In this document: positions 43,131-58,400 of the stretch, piece after piece
Layout of the letters: each line of letters opens with the position of its first letter
Numbering within the stretch: position 1 is the stretch's first letter
Source: Salminus brasiliensis
Taxonomy: Eukaryota > Chordata > Actinopteri > Characiformes > Bryconidae
Length of the DNA stretch: 64,000 bases
NCBI RefSeq assembly: GCF_030463535.1
Contig: NC_132881.1
Location: forward strand, 48,178,358 to 48,242,357
Reading direction: 5' to 3'
Position numbers and translations under genes: made by a program
Notes under the pieces: model-generated
Database searches by the model: none
What the model saw: the letters and a program-made list of their open reading frames with translations, nothing else
Told to the model about the DNA's origin: nothing

Positions 43131-44194
43131 TTCATGACCTGAGATTAAATGTCAGATAGAAACTTTAATGAAATAAGTAAATTCAGTAAGTGATGTACAG
43201 TCACACACATTACACTTGTATCTGCTTTGCCTTGTCTGGGTTTTAAACAAACCAAAAAACAAACAAAGTAAGAAAAAAACAAACAAACAAACAAACAAAC
43301 AAACAAAAAAACAACAGTCCTTGTTTTTCCCTAAATGAATCCTTTAATTTCAGAATACGTTTTTTGTCACTTTTTTTTTTAGTAAGTCAATCTAAGCACT
43401 AGTTATTTTTTATAAGCATGAAAGTATGACTCCAGTTCTTATTACTTTATCAACAGAGCTAATGCTGTCGTGAAGAATGACTTTATTTTGGGGTTTATTA
43501 TACAACATTATGAATCATGAATTTTAATGTTGTTCAAATGAGAGAATTTTCTTTTTTATTACCAGGTTTCTTCCGTATGTCATCATCACAATTCTCGATT
43601 TACAGCCGCTTTCTTAAAGCCGCGATGCGCATCCGTACGTCAAAGAGTGCAATTCCTAATCCTTCGGCGGGATGATTTCTTTTCCATGACTGAAAAAAAA
43701 CGACTGTTATTACTGAAAAAATAAAAACCCAAAAAAATTAAAAACCCAAAAGCAAAAACCAAAAAAAAAAGGAAAAAAAGACCAGATATTTCAAGACTAT
43801 CCTGGGTTTAAGAAAATAACTGTTGATTCAAGGTGGAGAATTTCCTGATTAATCGCTTGTCGAGAGAAATCATGTCGTGATTAATTTCCTTTTTTTGACT
43901 TTTTTCCGTTTTTTTCTTCCGTTTTTCTCTTTTTTTGCAGTGACTTGTTTATGCTGTAGGAACAGTCTGTGGAAGCCATTACCTGTGGGTTTTAACAGTC
44001 CCCGTGTGGTTTGAGGTGCTTGTCTCAGGGCAGGTTGACATGGGACCCCCCGGCTCTGACACACACCCCCCGTATTTTTTGTTGTTGTTGTTTTTGTTGT
44101 TGTTTTGCTTTGTTTTGTTTTTTTCTCTGCAGACTCGCCCGACTCCGCGCCCGTCCGTCCGTCCGCCCGCCTCCCCGCCCAGCTGCAGCCCGTG
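43131..44194 (-). other. stox2: Probable stox2 3' untranslated region
   Basis: Directly downstream of the stox2 stop on the minus strand. Unique AT-rich sequence with minus-strand AATAAA signals, e.g. near 43482, and short A/T runs. STOX2 mRNAs have long 3' UTRs in mammals, so the end may lie further left. The (GTT)n-like stretch at about 44080-44125 is within it. Confidence 0.35.
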
Positions 44195-44396
44195 TCAGAC
44201 GCTGGTGATGGAGGCGAGGCAGTTGGGAGATTTCTGCAGTTTCTCAGCCTGTGTGGTGGGGGGCTCGGGGATGGTGCGGAAGGTGAAGGGTGGGCCGATG
44301 CTGGTGGTGCCCATGTGACCCGGACTCAGAGCGGGGTTCTGCCGCCGGTTACTCTCCACAATACTCGAGGTGTTGGACGCCAGGCTCTCCCGTGTG
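44195..44396 (-). CDS. stox2: stox2 terminal coding exon
   Basis: Encodes TRESLASNTSSIVESNRRQN, PALSPGH and the C-terminus LQKSPNCLASITSV, then TGA at 44197-44195. Very close to mammalian STOX2. The acceptor CGCCTCAG joins the split Arg codon of the large exon. Confidence 0.95.
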
Positions 44397-47300
44397 CTGA
44401 GGCGAGAGACAGAAAACAGATAGAGAGGGTGAGAGAGGGAAAAAATTATTAATATTATAAATGCAAATGCAAAAGTTTGGGTACCCCAAAAGATCTGAGC
44501 TCTCAGATAACTTTGATTCTTGATCAGCTTGTGATCAAGGGCTGTGGCTTGTTCACAGTCATCAATCGAGATTAAGCCATGCTCATAGGATGGCTAGAAC
44601 CCCTATTTGACCTCAAAAGGCCTTCAGGCCTCCAGTCCTCAGCGCCAAAAGGAAAGGAATATCTAATCAAGCCTTTTGGAAACAAGTTGGGCAGAAATGA
44701 TTGGGGTGGTGGTGGTGGGTGTAGTGCTGGTACGAGTGTGTATATATATATATTTTTACACACGTCAGGGTCACTGCCAGCTTGTGGGTCTCCCACCCAA
44801 AAATAGTCTCTGTGGTCAGAAATGGACCCCTGATGAAGGTTGGTGTGGCCCAACAGATAACACCCCTACCTGCCACTGAGTTACAACACCATGTGGGAGA
44901 CTGGGGTCCGGTTCCTGGTCTGGGTGACTATGCTGCGCTACACCAATAAGAGACCTTGGGCAAGACTCCTAACACTACATCAGCCCACCTCTGTAATATG
45001 AGTAACCCTGGAAGTCACTCTGGAGAAGAGCGTCAGATAAATGCCATAAGTGTAAATATAAATGAAGGGCTGGAGGATGGTTAACACAAAACTGTGCATC
45101 TACCAAACACCAGCAAGGTGGCGCTACAAGGACGTTTGGCGACGTGGCAGTAAGGAGATGATCAAATTCTGACAGCAGTAGTAGTTGTATTCTGTTGCTG
45201 GTGTAATAATGGACGACGTGGGGAGAGAGATGCATTTGGGAATGATGTCATAGCTAATTTGATGAGTCATCTGGGTAACAGTGGAAAATCGTGTGTGTGT
45301 GCGTGAGTACATGCGAGGAGGCATACATTGGCCTCTCATAAGCTCTCTGAGAGAATTAATTAACATACACAGCTGATCAAAGCCTAAATTAAGACTCAAC
45401 AACTGTGAGGTAACCCCCTAAAGCATGGGTGTGAGTGCACACTTCAGTTCATAACTACAGAACTGAATCATTCATAGCGTATAATAACTGTTCATAGTAG
45501 ATACTGAATATTTCATAGTTCCAAGTCATTTCGCAGGAGGTACTGAATAACTCTTAATTCATAGTAGACACTGAATCATTTATAGTATTTACTATAAAAC
45601 CCACAGTATATACTGAATAAATATAACATAGTGGAATGACTAAGCCATGATAGGTACTGAATAATTCACAATTCACAGAATTATTCAAAATAAACAGTGG
45701 AAACAGAATAAATCAGGGGATACTGAATGATTCACAGTAGGTACAAAATAATTTATAGTAGATACTGAACAATAGCAGGTATTGAACAATTCACAATTCA
45801 CAGAAGATACTGAATAATGTATTACTCAAAAGTAGATACTAAATTCTTAATAGATACTAAAAAGATACTACATATAATGAGAAATCTATAATAGATACCC
45901 AATACTTCATAGCAAATACTTCGAGCAGGTATATCATTTATAGTGGATCCTGAATAATTCAGAGTAGATACTAAAAAATATATAGTAAAAACAAAATATG
46001 AATAATTCATATTCAATTTAATTCATATTAATTCAATAAATCCATAGTTGATACTGAATAATTCATATTAATTTGTTGTTGCAGATACTGAGTAATTTAT
46101 CGTGAATATTAAATACTTCAAAGTAGATACTAAATGATCCACAGAGACTGAATAGATGAAAAGATACTGAATATACTGAGAAATCTATAGTATGTACTGA
46201 ATAATACACAGCAGATACTGAATCATTTTGTGTGGATACTGAATATATTACGGTACATACTAAATAATAGAGACCGAAAATATACTGAGTTGACTAAGAA
46301 ATCTGTAGTAAGTACTGAATAATTCATATTAATTCATAGTAGCAGATACTGAATAATTTATTGTGGATACTAAATACTTCATGGTACGTACAAAGTAATT
46401 AATATATATTGAAAATATACTAAGGAGATTAAGAAATCTCTAGCAAGTACTGAATAATTCATAGAAGATACTGAAAAACCCATAGTTGATACTGAATAAT
46501 TCATATTAATTTGTAGTAGCAGATACTGAATCATTTATTGTGGATACTGAACACTTCAAAGTAGATACTAAATGATCCATAGAGACTGACAAGATACTAA
46601 ATATACTGAGAAATCTATAGTAGGTACTGAATAATACATAGTAGATACTGAATTACAAGCAGATACTGAATCATTTATTGTGGATACTGAATATTTCATG
46701 GTACATACTAAATAATGAATAGAGACTGAAAATATACTGAGGAGACTAAGAAATCTCTAGTAAGTACTGAAAAATCCATAGTTGATCCTAAATAATTTAT
46801 ACTAATTCATAGTAGCAGATACTGAATAATTTATTGTGGATACTGAATACTTCAAAGTAGATACTAAATGAACCATAGAGACTGAAAAGATACTGAATAT
46901 ACTGCGAAATCTATAATAGGTACTGAATAATTCATAGTAGATAGATTAATAGAGACTGAAAAGATACTGAATATACTGCGAAATCTATAATAGGTACTGA
47001 ATAATTCATAGTAGATAGATTAATAGAGACTGAAAAGATACTGAATATACTGAGAAATCTATAATAGGTACTGAATGTACTGAAAGTACTGATGCTGAAC
47101 AAATTACAGTAGATATTGAATAATTCATAGCAAATACTAGATACATAATAATTGATAGTGGATCCTGAACAAGTTATAGTATATATTGAACAATCAAACC
47201 AAGTGGGTGTGACTTGAACCAGAAAGCAGTGTGAGGTTCTGGAAGTAATCAATAAACTTGTCAGTACATACATTTCTACAAGCATGCTTATTGGTTCAGT

Positions 47301-47825
47301 GAGTGACTGCTTAGGTATTGAAATTCAGTATTCACTGACGTAATGCTTCAGTACTGGGTAGCACTAAAGTGATTAATTCAGTACCATAGAAGCGTTGAAT
47401 TTTGGAAACGGCTGTAAGCAGGACCTCAGGGGGCCACTACCACACTTCCCTCCACCTCCATAAGACACCTGCATCCACTTTTACTGGAGGAACACTGATG
47501 AGGTGGCTGAGACACTATAAGCAGGTGAGCTGTAGGCTGATGTCCAGGCCTTCCTGCTCATATGTGAATTCCAGCATCAGTCAGAGAGTGAGGTCACAAG
47601 GTCATCACTGCAACTTCAACGCCACAGTCCGAGGGGCTGATCTAGACCTGCGGTGACTCGAACCTGAAGCCTGAAGGTAAGCGCTCGCTCTGTTTTTCCC
47701 CGAGTAAAAGACGTCCAGGGAGCTGCTGCATCGTACACACACACACTCACTCAGAGTGAGTCATACACACCCGGGGAGGCTATTTATAGCAGCTGAGGCA
47801 AGTCCTCAGCCTCTTGCTCATAAAG

Positions 47826-47864
<39 letters not shown>

Positions 47865-50800
47865 CTCAGGACACCCAATCACAGGCTGTCTATGCCAGTT
47901 CATGACCTTGTCTATGGTAAGAGGAGAATCCATACTACACACTGCAGCATGTGGACCGATGGGCCCTCCAGGCTTTTTAAGCTACAGTTAAAGGGATAGT
48001 TTAGCAAAAATAATGACCCCCCCCCTCCCCCACATTTCCCCACCACCTCACTGCAGCAACCTGGCATCATCTAGACAGCGCCATCCATAGACATGATCCT
48101 CAGCTGCTGCAGATTAACCTAGCAATTTTCCGAAAGCTACCTTAGATAGCTCTAAAGCCAACTCTCCATTCCACCTTAAATAGGGCCGCAGGAACTGCTG
48201 CGTTATTTAAGGTGGAACGGAAAGAACCACGCTCCTTTCTTTGGTTCTAAACCAGCTCTGAACGGCACTGTCTGAACCGATTAGGAGGCTAGTGCTAATG
48301 CTAATGCTAACACACTGAGTGATCAGACTGCAGAGCTGAGGGAGGGCTGAATGGTCAGGGAGGTCGGTCAGACTGGACTGTAAGATATTAAACCAGTGGT
48401 TTAAAAAGTTGCTCCTAACAAAGTAGATCAGATTAGAATTTAGTCTAAGATTAGATTAGATTTTAGAAACTGCTGGATCCTACCAGCGTGGATTAGCACA
48501 TCTTACCCAAGTTGTGAGGTTGTATTATTTACAGAAACACAAAGATCGGATTGCCCAGTGGTCAGCATTAAGAGACTCGGATCGGACACGCCTTGATTGG
48601 GACACGCCTATTATTTGGGCCAGTGTGTGAGCTTACCGTGGGGAATTAAAGCCGCTGTCTACAGTCACGCTGCTGCTGTCCATGCTGTCCAGCCGTGCCG
48701 AGTGTGCGGACTTCTGGCTGCTGGTGTTCTCGTTCTCCTTAGGGCTCAGCAGAGTCAGGTTGGTCTCGAATTTCCTCTGTAGATCACGCTCCTTCTCTCG
48801 TTCCAGCAACCACTGCATGGTGCCGCCCCCAACCCCGCCACCAACCCCGCCACCACCCTCTCCACCCCCAGCTCGTCCCTTTCCTTCCGCCGGCGCTGCC
48901 TCCTTGCGGGAAGAATCTTCCACCTCCTCCTCGTCGTCATCGTCCGACACGTTGTAGTAGTCAAACGTGGCTTCCGAGGCAGAGGGGGCACCCTGCTCCG
49001 AACCTGTGGGGGCCGGGGCTGAGGCGGGTGACGGGGCAGAGTTAGGCGGCGGTGGTTGGGGCTCGAGGGTGTCAAGCACCTCCGACGATTTCATGTGAGG
49101 GGTCTTTCGCAACGTGCCCGATTTTGAGTAGCCACTGTCCACATAACTCATAGTCAAAACATTGTGTGGTGGCTTGAACAAAGTGTCCTTACTGAAAATC
49201 TCTTTCCGCTTATCCACCACCAATCCACTGCCACCAGTGCCCACACTGCCCCCTCCCCCACCCCCTGGGTCGGCGTTGTGTTGATGCTGTATCAAACGTC
49301 CATTGGACATGGGCTCTGGCGTCTGGCTGGGTGTGGGTTTACCCGAGCCGTTGTGGCCCTTAGTGGAGGTGTCCTCTTTGTAGTCCATAGGGTGCGGGGA
49401 GGTGAGGTGCGGCGTCTGCCGGTCAGCCGGTGATCCCTTACGGATCCCGTCTGATGGCGTTAAAGTGTCGTGATCGGATTTGCCCAGCGGCAACGGGGCG
49501 GTTAAGATTGTTTCGTTCGACGTATTGCACTGGAAGTAGTCGTCCGCAAGTGGCTTGGGCGACAGGGCCTTCAAATCGCTGTAGGCCGGCAAACTGTCCC
49601 TGCTCTTGTTCCGCTCCAGAGGGGTGTCCAGGCTCATCTTGCCCATATCAGGCACAGACATCTCAGAGTTGAACTTAGCAGCGGAGAACATGATGCGCGA
49701 GTAGTGCGATGCTTTCTGCGAGGAGGCTCGGAGCGTCCCGTCATCGGTATAGTATCGACTCCGATGGTCCGGACTGCGGTCGTAGTCCTCTGGAGTGCCT
49801 AGAGTTGAGCTTCCGCCTCCCAGTGGGCCCTTGGAGTTGTCCATGGATCTCGACCTCTCCTTGGCCTTGTCTGGCCGCTCAGTGCGAGACTTGCGGTCCT
49901 GCGTGTGGCTGTGGCTCCGGTGCACCCTGGAATGCGAGGTACCACGTGAAGGCTCTGGGAAGGGCATTTCCGTCCGTCTCTTTGCAAGCTCCCCCGACAC
50001 GTCCCATTCCGGTGTAACAGGGAAATATGACTCTGCGATATTGGGGTTGCTGTGGACAAGGTAAGCAGCACCACTCCTGCGCTCCACTGTGTACATTCCC
50101 TCCCTAGGAGAGCGCACCAGAGAGTGACTGAAGAAGCGGTAGTCCCTCTCCAGGCCCACCGCAGCAGCCAGGTCCAGGTTAGAACCCTCGGACGGGTCTC
50201 CACGAGAGGTTTGGCGGGTCTTGCTGTGGGATCGTGATTTGCCATGCGGGACGCGGCGGTGACCCCGGCTCCGGCGGCTGCGGGCACTGCTGTGCTGCGC
50301 AGACGAGCTTGCCTTGCAACGCTGAGCACGTTCCTCCTCCAGCCGCTTCATCACGGCCGTGTGCCGCGCCACGTTCTCCACCGTCAGGTCTGGGTTGATC
50401 CGCCGGATGATCTCCATCTCCACCTCGCGGGGGATAGCCGTGGAAGAGGGTGTGTCCTCGTCCCGAAGAGGCCACTCTTCTGGCGGAAACTGGGCGGAGA
50501 AGGTGGCCAACTGCTTCGTCTTGTCTTTCCTGAAGCTGAGTCGGAAAAGCTTCAGCCCGAACTTCTTGGATTGCCTCTCGCTGCTGCCCCCGGCGCTCCC
50601 CTCTTTCTTCTTGGTCAGAGTGTCTGTCTTGTAAGAGAAGGAAGGGTTGCTCCTGTTCTTGTCTGGATCGGGTGGGTGTTGTGTGGTGGGTGGAGGGGGT
50701 GGGGGCTGAGGGTATGAGGGGGGATCTCCTTTGGGCTCCTTGGGGGACTTCCTCTGAAGAGTAGTGTGATTGCTTGGCACCTCGTCACGGTACGAGTTGT

Positions 50801-50943
50801 ACGAGTCGCAGTGGTTCTTGTGGTTTAGCCTTTCCCGCACGCAACCGGATGTAGAGGGGGTGATGGTGCCAGACTGGGGTGACGTACACTGCTGCTGCTG
50901 CTGCTGCTGCTGTGTCTGTTGCTGCTGCTGCTGTTGCTGCTGT

Positions 50944-50975
<32 letters not shown>

Positions 50976-51911
50976 CGACTGCTGCTGGCGGTCCGGGTGC
51001 CGATCGTCCAGGTGGTACCATTTGCTGTTGGTGCGGATGAGGGAGGGGGTGATGAAGTAGGTCTGGGGCGTGACAATGCAGTAGCCCTCAGGCGTGGGGT
51101 AGATCTTCCGCTCCCGAACCAGCATGTTGAGCGTGTGCCGCAGGATCTCCGGACTCGGTGTGGGTACACCTGAGGGGAGGAAGGTGGAGAAGAACGATCA
51201 GGTCACACAAATCCTCCATGATCACGTTCCAGAACGTCTACTTACTTCTACATAACCTCTAGAAAAGAGGCGACCGACAGTGTCCGTGATTCATTTTGCT
51301 AAATTAGAAATTGACCCATCATTTACTGCTAATTATGTATTTTGCTTCTGAGTAATAACTGCGTTTCTAAAACACTGAGCAGAAAAGGAAGAATAAAAAT
51401 GAGAAAAAAAAGAAGGATTAGAGGGTTCATGCTGAGGTTAGCGTTCTTCAGCGTAGGTTTGGTGTTACCAAAGGCATTCGTGTTGCCAGAAGCAGGATTA
51501 ACCAAGAGTAGGTGTAATTAAACAAACAACCACCGAAGGCCAATCAAAAGCAGCGCTTCTCTTGCTGATATCCACAACCACCAGGACATCCACCAATCAG
51601 AGTGGACGAAGCATTACCTCATCTTTCATCATTGGGTCTGTAAGCCCCTCAATCTGATAATGGCTCTAAAACTGGCACTGCTAGTCTGACTAAATTGGTC
51701 CTCCCTCATAAGATTAGCTCACACGAGTGACAGTGAGCGCCGCCGAAGCGCCTGCGAAGCCCCCTTCTCAGCGGTTCAGCTGCTGCCCGTGGTATGATAA
51801 GTTATAAGGGTTTAAATGGACCAGAGCTCTGAGCTAAAACTGCAGACAACCCTGTTACCAGGTCATCGCCCAGGATGACGACTGTCTGAGAGAGACTGTC
51901 CGGGGTGGGGG

Positions 51912-51944
<33 letters not shown>

Positions 51945-52398
51945 CGGGGGGGCGCATAGCAAACACTGTAAAGAAATAAAAGTATTGGGACACCTGCTCA
52001 TTTATTGTTTCTTCCAAAATCAAAGGTGTTTCAAGAGTTTTGACTTGTCCAGGGAAGATTTTTTTACTGGATTGCTGTGAGGATTTGATTGCAGTGGTGA
52101 GGTCACCACTAATGCTGGCAAGGTCGCCGCCATGGCAGTATTGGCATTATTTCTCTACAGAGACTGGTTAAGCTGTTTGTGCATTTGCTGAATGCATATA
52201 TTAGAAGGGGTGTCCACAAACATTTGGACATACAGTGTATGGTAACATTAATAAACTCTTATCACTTTTACTTCCATTAAGACTCACACTGCTTCTAGTG
52301 AAGGATCTACAGGTTCAGATATTTTATTTGATGGTTCTTTTAGGACCAAAAGTGGTGATGATAATAATATAAGAGGTCATAACAACAACAACAACAAC

Positions 52399-52440
<42 letters not shown>

Positions 52441-55400
52441 CAGTATTTATATAGCACCTTTCATACAATGCAGCTCATAGATAACATACAAGGAAAATTT
52501 ATTTCAGAAAATAAATCATTTTAAAAAATGGTAAACATTAAAACCATTGAAATAATTCAACTGAATAAATAACATGGAATAAGGTAAAAATAGAAGCCAC
52601 AATGAAACATAATACATAATAAAAATGCAAAAAATAAAATGAATATAACACTATGGAGAAGCTGGGGTAGATGGATAAGTTTAAAGCTGCTTTTTTAAAA
52701 TGCTGACTGGATGCTTGTCTCATGTCTTCTGGGAGGGAATTCCAAAGTTTAAGGGTGTCCAAACTAAATACTGCCTCACCTCTTCTTTTATGTTTTGTTC
52801 GTGGAACAGAGAGCCAGCCTGACCAGCCTCATTAAAGAACACCTCTCCACCTTCTCAAAATATCCTAACCAGTAAAATCCCCTCAAATGTAGAATTAATA
52901 TCTAATATTTCTCATTTTGAGATATTTGATATTGTAGTAATATGAGATTCACTTTTTTCTTTTTTTCTTATTTTTTTATTTCCTACTTTTTTATTTACAG
53001 ATATAGAAACTTTACTAGTTTCAAACTTTACATTTCAAAGTGCAACAGTGTATGTATAGTGTAAGGTAACATGTATTTTTAATTTCATATATATTCTGTA
53101 TTTTTTGTTTTGTGTATGTTCTATATTTATATAATATATATAATTTCATATGTATAGTTTGTATTTTTTATTGTGTATATATTCTGCCTTTTCATTTAAT
53201 ATATAGTTTGTAGTCATTTATTGGTATACATTCTGTATTTTATATTTTCTATATATTCTAAATTTTGTATATATATTATATTAATTTCATGTGTATATTT
53301 TGTCATTTGTATTTTGTAACTTTAGATATATTCTGTATTTATTTTGTATATATTCAGATTTTTTTATTTTATATATATTCTTGATTTTCATTTGATATAT
53401 ATTTGATATTTCTAATTTTATGTATATATTTTGGGAATTTGTATTTTGTATATATTCTGCATTTTTTATTTTACATATATTCTGCATTTTTGATGTTATA
53501 TATATTCTGTATAATATTTTGTACTATATTTACTTTACTTACTATATTTTGTATATCGTAATTTGTATATATTTTGTATATATTGTGTATTTTATATATA
53601 TTTCAAATATATTTTATGTTTTTTTAAATTTTGTATATAATTTTTTTCAGATATATATTCTGTATTTATTGTGTATTTGCTACTGTGAGGGACAACGCAC
53701 TTAAAGTCTCTCACTTAATGCGAAGTGACAATAAACCTGATTTAGATTTAATTTGTTTTGATGTTCTTACAGCAACGTAAACATTAGGAATAAATTTAGG
53801 AACGGTTCACTTGCTAAGAAATCATTTTTGCCAGTGACTCTCTGGCAGGTCCGTGGATGCGGTCACTGCCGTCCCTGTACTCGTTAGCGCCGTGGATGAG
53901 TCTTTAACTAGCGTTCAAAAAGTCTGCACAGCAACCAAACAAGGCCTGAAGTCTGCAGACACGTGACTCCCACAGACTAGACCGGGCGCCACAGGGTACA
54001 CCGTGTCCTCTCCTCACTCTGGTCCTTATGTTACCTCAATCAGCTTTACTACACACACATACACACACATATGCTCGCACACCGTTGAAACAAGCATGGA
54101 TAAAGCAGAAGATAAGCTGTAACTAGTCTGGGTTAAGTGTTGCTTGCCATTACATCATACCCCGGCAGTTGCCATAACAACATGACGCAACCATGGAGAC
54201 TCGGCTCTTTTTCTCTGCTTTTTTGTCGCCTCCCTCCTCCTTTGTGAGGAGGAATCACGGCGCTCCTCGCAGTCCAGTCTGCACAATGTGTGCTCTGATT
54301 GGTCCGTTCCCGTGAGCCGAGCTGTGCATTCTGCATGCTTATTGGCTGAGTCTCTGCCAGGGTGGTGAATCCTTTTCCACACATGGTCGTAACGCTACAG
54401 GCCAGCCATGCTGATCTTACTGTCCAGAGGGCAAAGGGACTAATACTCACTCTAATAAACTAATAGACTTACTACACCACTCCGACACGGACATCCCAGC
54501 GGCCTAGGATGGTTAACACGGGGGGACGGGGGGCTCCTGAAGGGCTCTGAGGTTAGAAATGCACAAAAACACACAGAGTACATCTCCAAAAGTTTGTGGA
54601 CACCCCTTCTAATGAATGCATTCTTAGCTACTTTAGGTTGCACCCATTGCTGACACACACACAGCTCGCCAATAGAATAGGACTCTCTGAACCTATCGGC
54701 ACCATGCTGCTTAATAATGCCAGGCGTGGGCTAGAGGGGTATAAAGCCCCCCAGCATTAAGAAGCTGTGGAGCAGTGGAAGAGCTGTGTTCTCTAGAATG
54801 ATGGATGGTGGTGCTCCATCCAACTTCTGGAACGAATTGGGGATGAGGTGATCATTCAACATCTTGAGTCCTCACTAATGCTCTTCTTGCTGAATGCAAT
54901 CAAATCCTCACAGCAATTCTCCTCCAAAACCTAGCTGAAAGCCTTCTTCTCTGGACAGTAGAGACAGTTACTCCAACAAAAGCAGGATCAGCTCTTTTTA
55001 ATAACCTTTATTTCAGAAGAAACAACGCACAAGCAGGCGTCCCAATACTTTTGTCCATAAATATTTATTGGTAACAATCTAAAACTGCTTATCCTTTAAC
55101 CTCACGAACCCAGTGGAGCTTTGCAGGAACCAGGAGTTCAACATCAAGACATTGACCAAACGGACTCCAGGCTTTCCTTCAGCTGAGAAGGAGCTTGATG
55201 ATGAAGATGAAGATGAGGAAGCCACTGACTGTGAATGAAGCAGTACTTCACACAACCAGCAGATGGCAACATATAAAATTTACCACGTCTGCAAAGCAGG
55301 ATTTAGCAGTTAGCCTGCTAATCTAGGCCTAAAACCGAGCCCGTCCATACATTAGAACAACGGCCTAGAACCATATAGACGCTTAAATGGTTCTCTGACT

Positions 55401-58400
55401 GGTTACTTTGATCTTTTTGTACAAAGCAAAGCACCAAAAAGGGTTCCACCATTGTTACTAATCAAAGAACCTGTTTGTAGAACCCTTTTTGCTGGGAGTG
55501 GGACATTCCTATTGGACGATCCTCGACTCTATTAAGGGAAAACACTGAATTTCTCTTGATTTGACAACATACTTTTAAAAATGCCGCTTGTCCTGCTTAG
55601 CTCAGTGCTATTTTCATACCCATCCATATACAGTCATGGCCATAAGTATCTGGACAGAGGCTAAAAGAGAAACTTTTTAATGACCTTTTATGAAACTGTC
55701 CATTATTTTAGTGATCTAGAAGATCCCTGTTGCTCATAATCTCATTTAATAATGAGTTTTTACAGTTTATTAAATTAGTATTGTGATAAAACACCTTAAT
55801 CCAAACCATGATATTAAAAGATGACCTGTAGTAAAGGTAAGCAAGATAAAAATTTAAAGGACGAGACCAAGGTAGAACAACCTTCTGGGATGCCAAGCAA
55901 ATGTCCTCACCAGCTCTGACCAGCGAGACCCACTATGGACAGCTCTGGGTCATTTGGGGTCATTTGGGGTCAATTGGGGTAGGGGTTTAGGTATAGTCTT
56001 AGCAAAAAGGGTTCGAAGAGTAACAACAGTGGAACCCTTTTCAGAGCCATCTTACACATCATCATAGCCAGTCAAAGCTCATGCCATGGTTCTGACCCAT
56101 TGTGTTGACTGAGGAACCTATAGAACGAGGAACCGCGGCTGTCTTCACATTTTCCTTATAAAGCCTCTTCCCAAACATTTTTAGAACTTCAGCAGCTGGA
56201 GAAAAAAGACAGTCATTACAATAACCACAGCATTAAAATAAGAAATAAAATTAGATACAATATATGGACAAAAGTATTGGGACGCCTGCTCATTCACTCA
56301 TTCAGTTTTTTGTCACGGAAATCAAGGGTATTAAAAGAGCTGATCCTGCTTCTGTTGGAGTAACTATCTCTACGGTCCAGAGAAGAAGACTTTCTACTAG
56401 ATTTTGGAGGAGGCTTGCTGTGAGACTTTGATTGCACTCAGCGACAAGAGTGTTAGAGAGGTCAGGATCGATCATCCCCAACTCATCCCAAAAGTACTGG
56501 ATGGAGCTCCACCACCACCATCATTCCAGAGAACACAGTTCTTCCACTGCTCCACAGCTCCTCAATGCTGGGGGGCTTTATACCCCTCTAGCCACGGTGC
56601 CAATAGGTTCATGATGTTCATCTGCTCCAAAGAGTAATATATGATCATTTAATTCCTTTTTAATAATTCAGAAGGTCAAAAGGTCAAATAATCACTTCAG
56701 TAAAGTAAAGATTTAACGGTTGAGGCTTTAAAGGGTTAAAGTCGTGTGGTCAGAGAACGGGGAAGCTCTGACTAAAGGTTATGGCCTGTTTAACAGCTAT
56801 CGAGAAAATTATATGCGTGTATTTAGTCAGCAAAGCCCCCCTCCTGCCCTCCCCGGTTCTAATGGGATATTGACAGAGCCGTGGTGAAGCTCCTATGATG
56901 CAGTCATCACACACTGTTTCTCCACCTCAGCAAAATCCAGAGCTCACAGCGCCTCACACTGCACAAGGTTACACAGGAGAGACATTAACGTCTACCTGCA
57001 AGCACTGACCACTTCTGATCAATATTTAATTGTAGAAAACGCCCTTTCATCACCTTCAGACGCCTCCCCCCGACTTACACCAGCAGCCGGAGTAAGCCTA
57101 TAGAGACGTATAGTCGGACATCAATCATGCAGCAAACAGAATTATGGGTAATGCTCTTCTATAAAAACTAACAACTTTCTATGAAGCGACGACTGAATAT
57201 CGCCCATAACATTAAAACCACTGGCGGATTAACACTGAACAACACTGATGATCTGGGTCCAGTGGGTCCTGTCAGGCAGCGGGCGAACAGTCAGTTCTTG
57301 AAGATGATGAAGGTGATGAAGGTGATGAGACAGGAAAAATGGACAAGTGTAAGAATCTGAGACACTTCGACAAGAAGAACCAAACTGTGATGTTCTAGAT
57401 CTTGACTGGGTCAGAACATCTCCAGAACATCAGCAAGCAGGTCTTGCAGAGGTCAGTACCTACCAAAAGTGCTCCAAGGAAGGACAACTGGCAAACCTGT
57501 GGACACCCAAGGTTCACTGATGCTCTTGGAGGTCCCACCGCTCAACTTACAGGACTTACAGGATCTGCTGCTAATGTCTCAAGGTGTCCAGATACCACAG
57601 GACACCTTCAGAGGTCTCACGGCGTCCATGCCTTTACAGTCCATACTCATAAGTATTGGTGCAGACGTCTAAGCCTTGGCCATCCGCAGCTAGGAGTCTC
57701 GAAGAGCGTGACTGGCCTTGCTCTCTATGGGTGGGCAGGATGATGTAGCTGACGGATCTGCTGATTGGCTCCTTATATGCGTCACCTTTGTGCCACAAGA
57801 TCTGGGGACTGTATCTTTTACTGTATCCTCGTCCAACACCGCTACCGCTGCATTAGCACGGCCCAGCTAACAGGCTCGTCCAACACCGCTACCGCTGGCA
57901 TTAGCACGACCCAGCTAACAGGCTCGTCCAACACCGCTACCTCTGCATTAGCACGGCCCAGCTAACAGGCTCGTCCAACACCGCTACCTCTGCATTAGCA
58001 CGGCCCAGCTAACAGGCTCGTCCAACACCGCTACCTCTGCATTAGCACGGCCCCAGCTAACAGGCTGTCCAACACCGCTACCTCTGCATTAGCACGACCC
58101 AGCTAACAGGCTCGTCCAACACCGCTACCTCTGCATTAGCACGGCCCAGCTAACAGGCTTGTCCAACACCGCTACCTCTGCATTAGCACGGCCCAGCTAA
58201 CAGGCTCCTCCAACACCGCTACCGCTGCATTAGCACGGCCCAGCTAACAGGCTCGTCCAACACCGCTACCGCTGCATTAGCACGGCCCAGCTAACAGGCT
58301 CCGTCCAACACCGCTACCTCTGCATTAGCACGGCCCAGCTAACAGGCTCCTCCAACACCGCTACCTCTGCATTAGCACGACCCCAGCTAACAGGCTCGTC

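Noticed and set aside
48682-51173. Several open frames on the plus strand and other minus frames across 48.7-51.2 kb
   Set aside because: They are shadows of the GC-rich stox2 exon. Only the minus frame carrying conserved STOX2 blocks is real.
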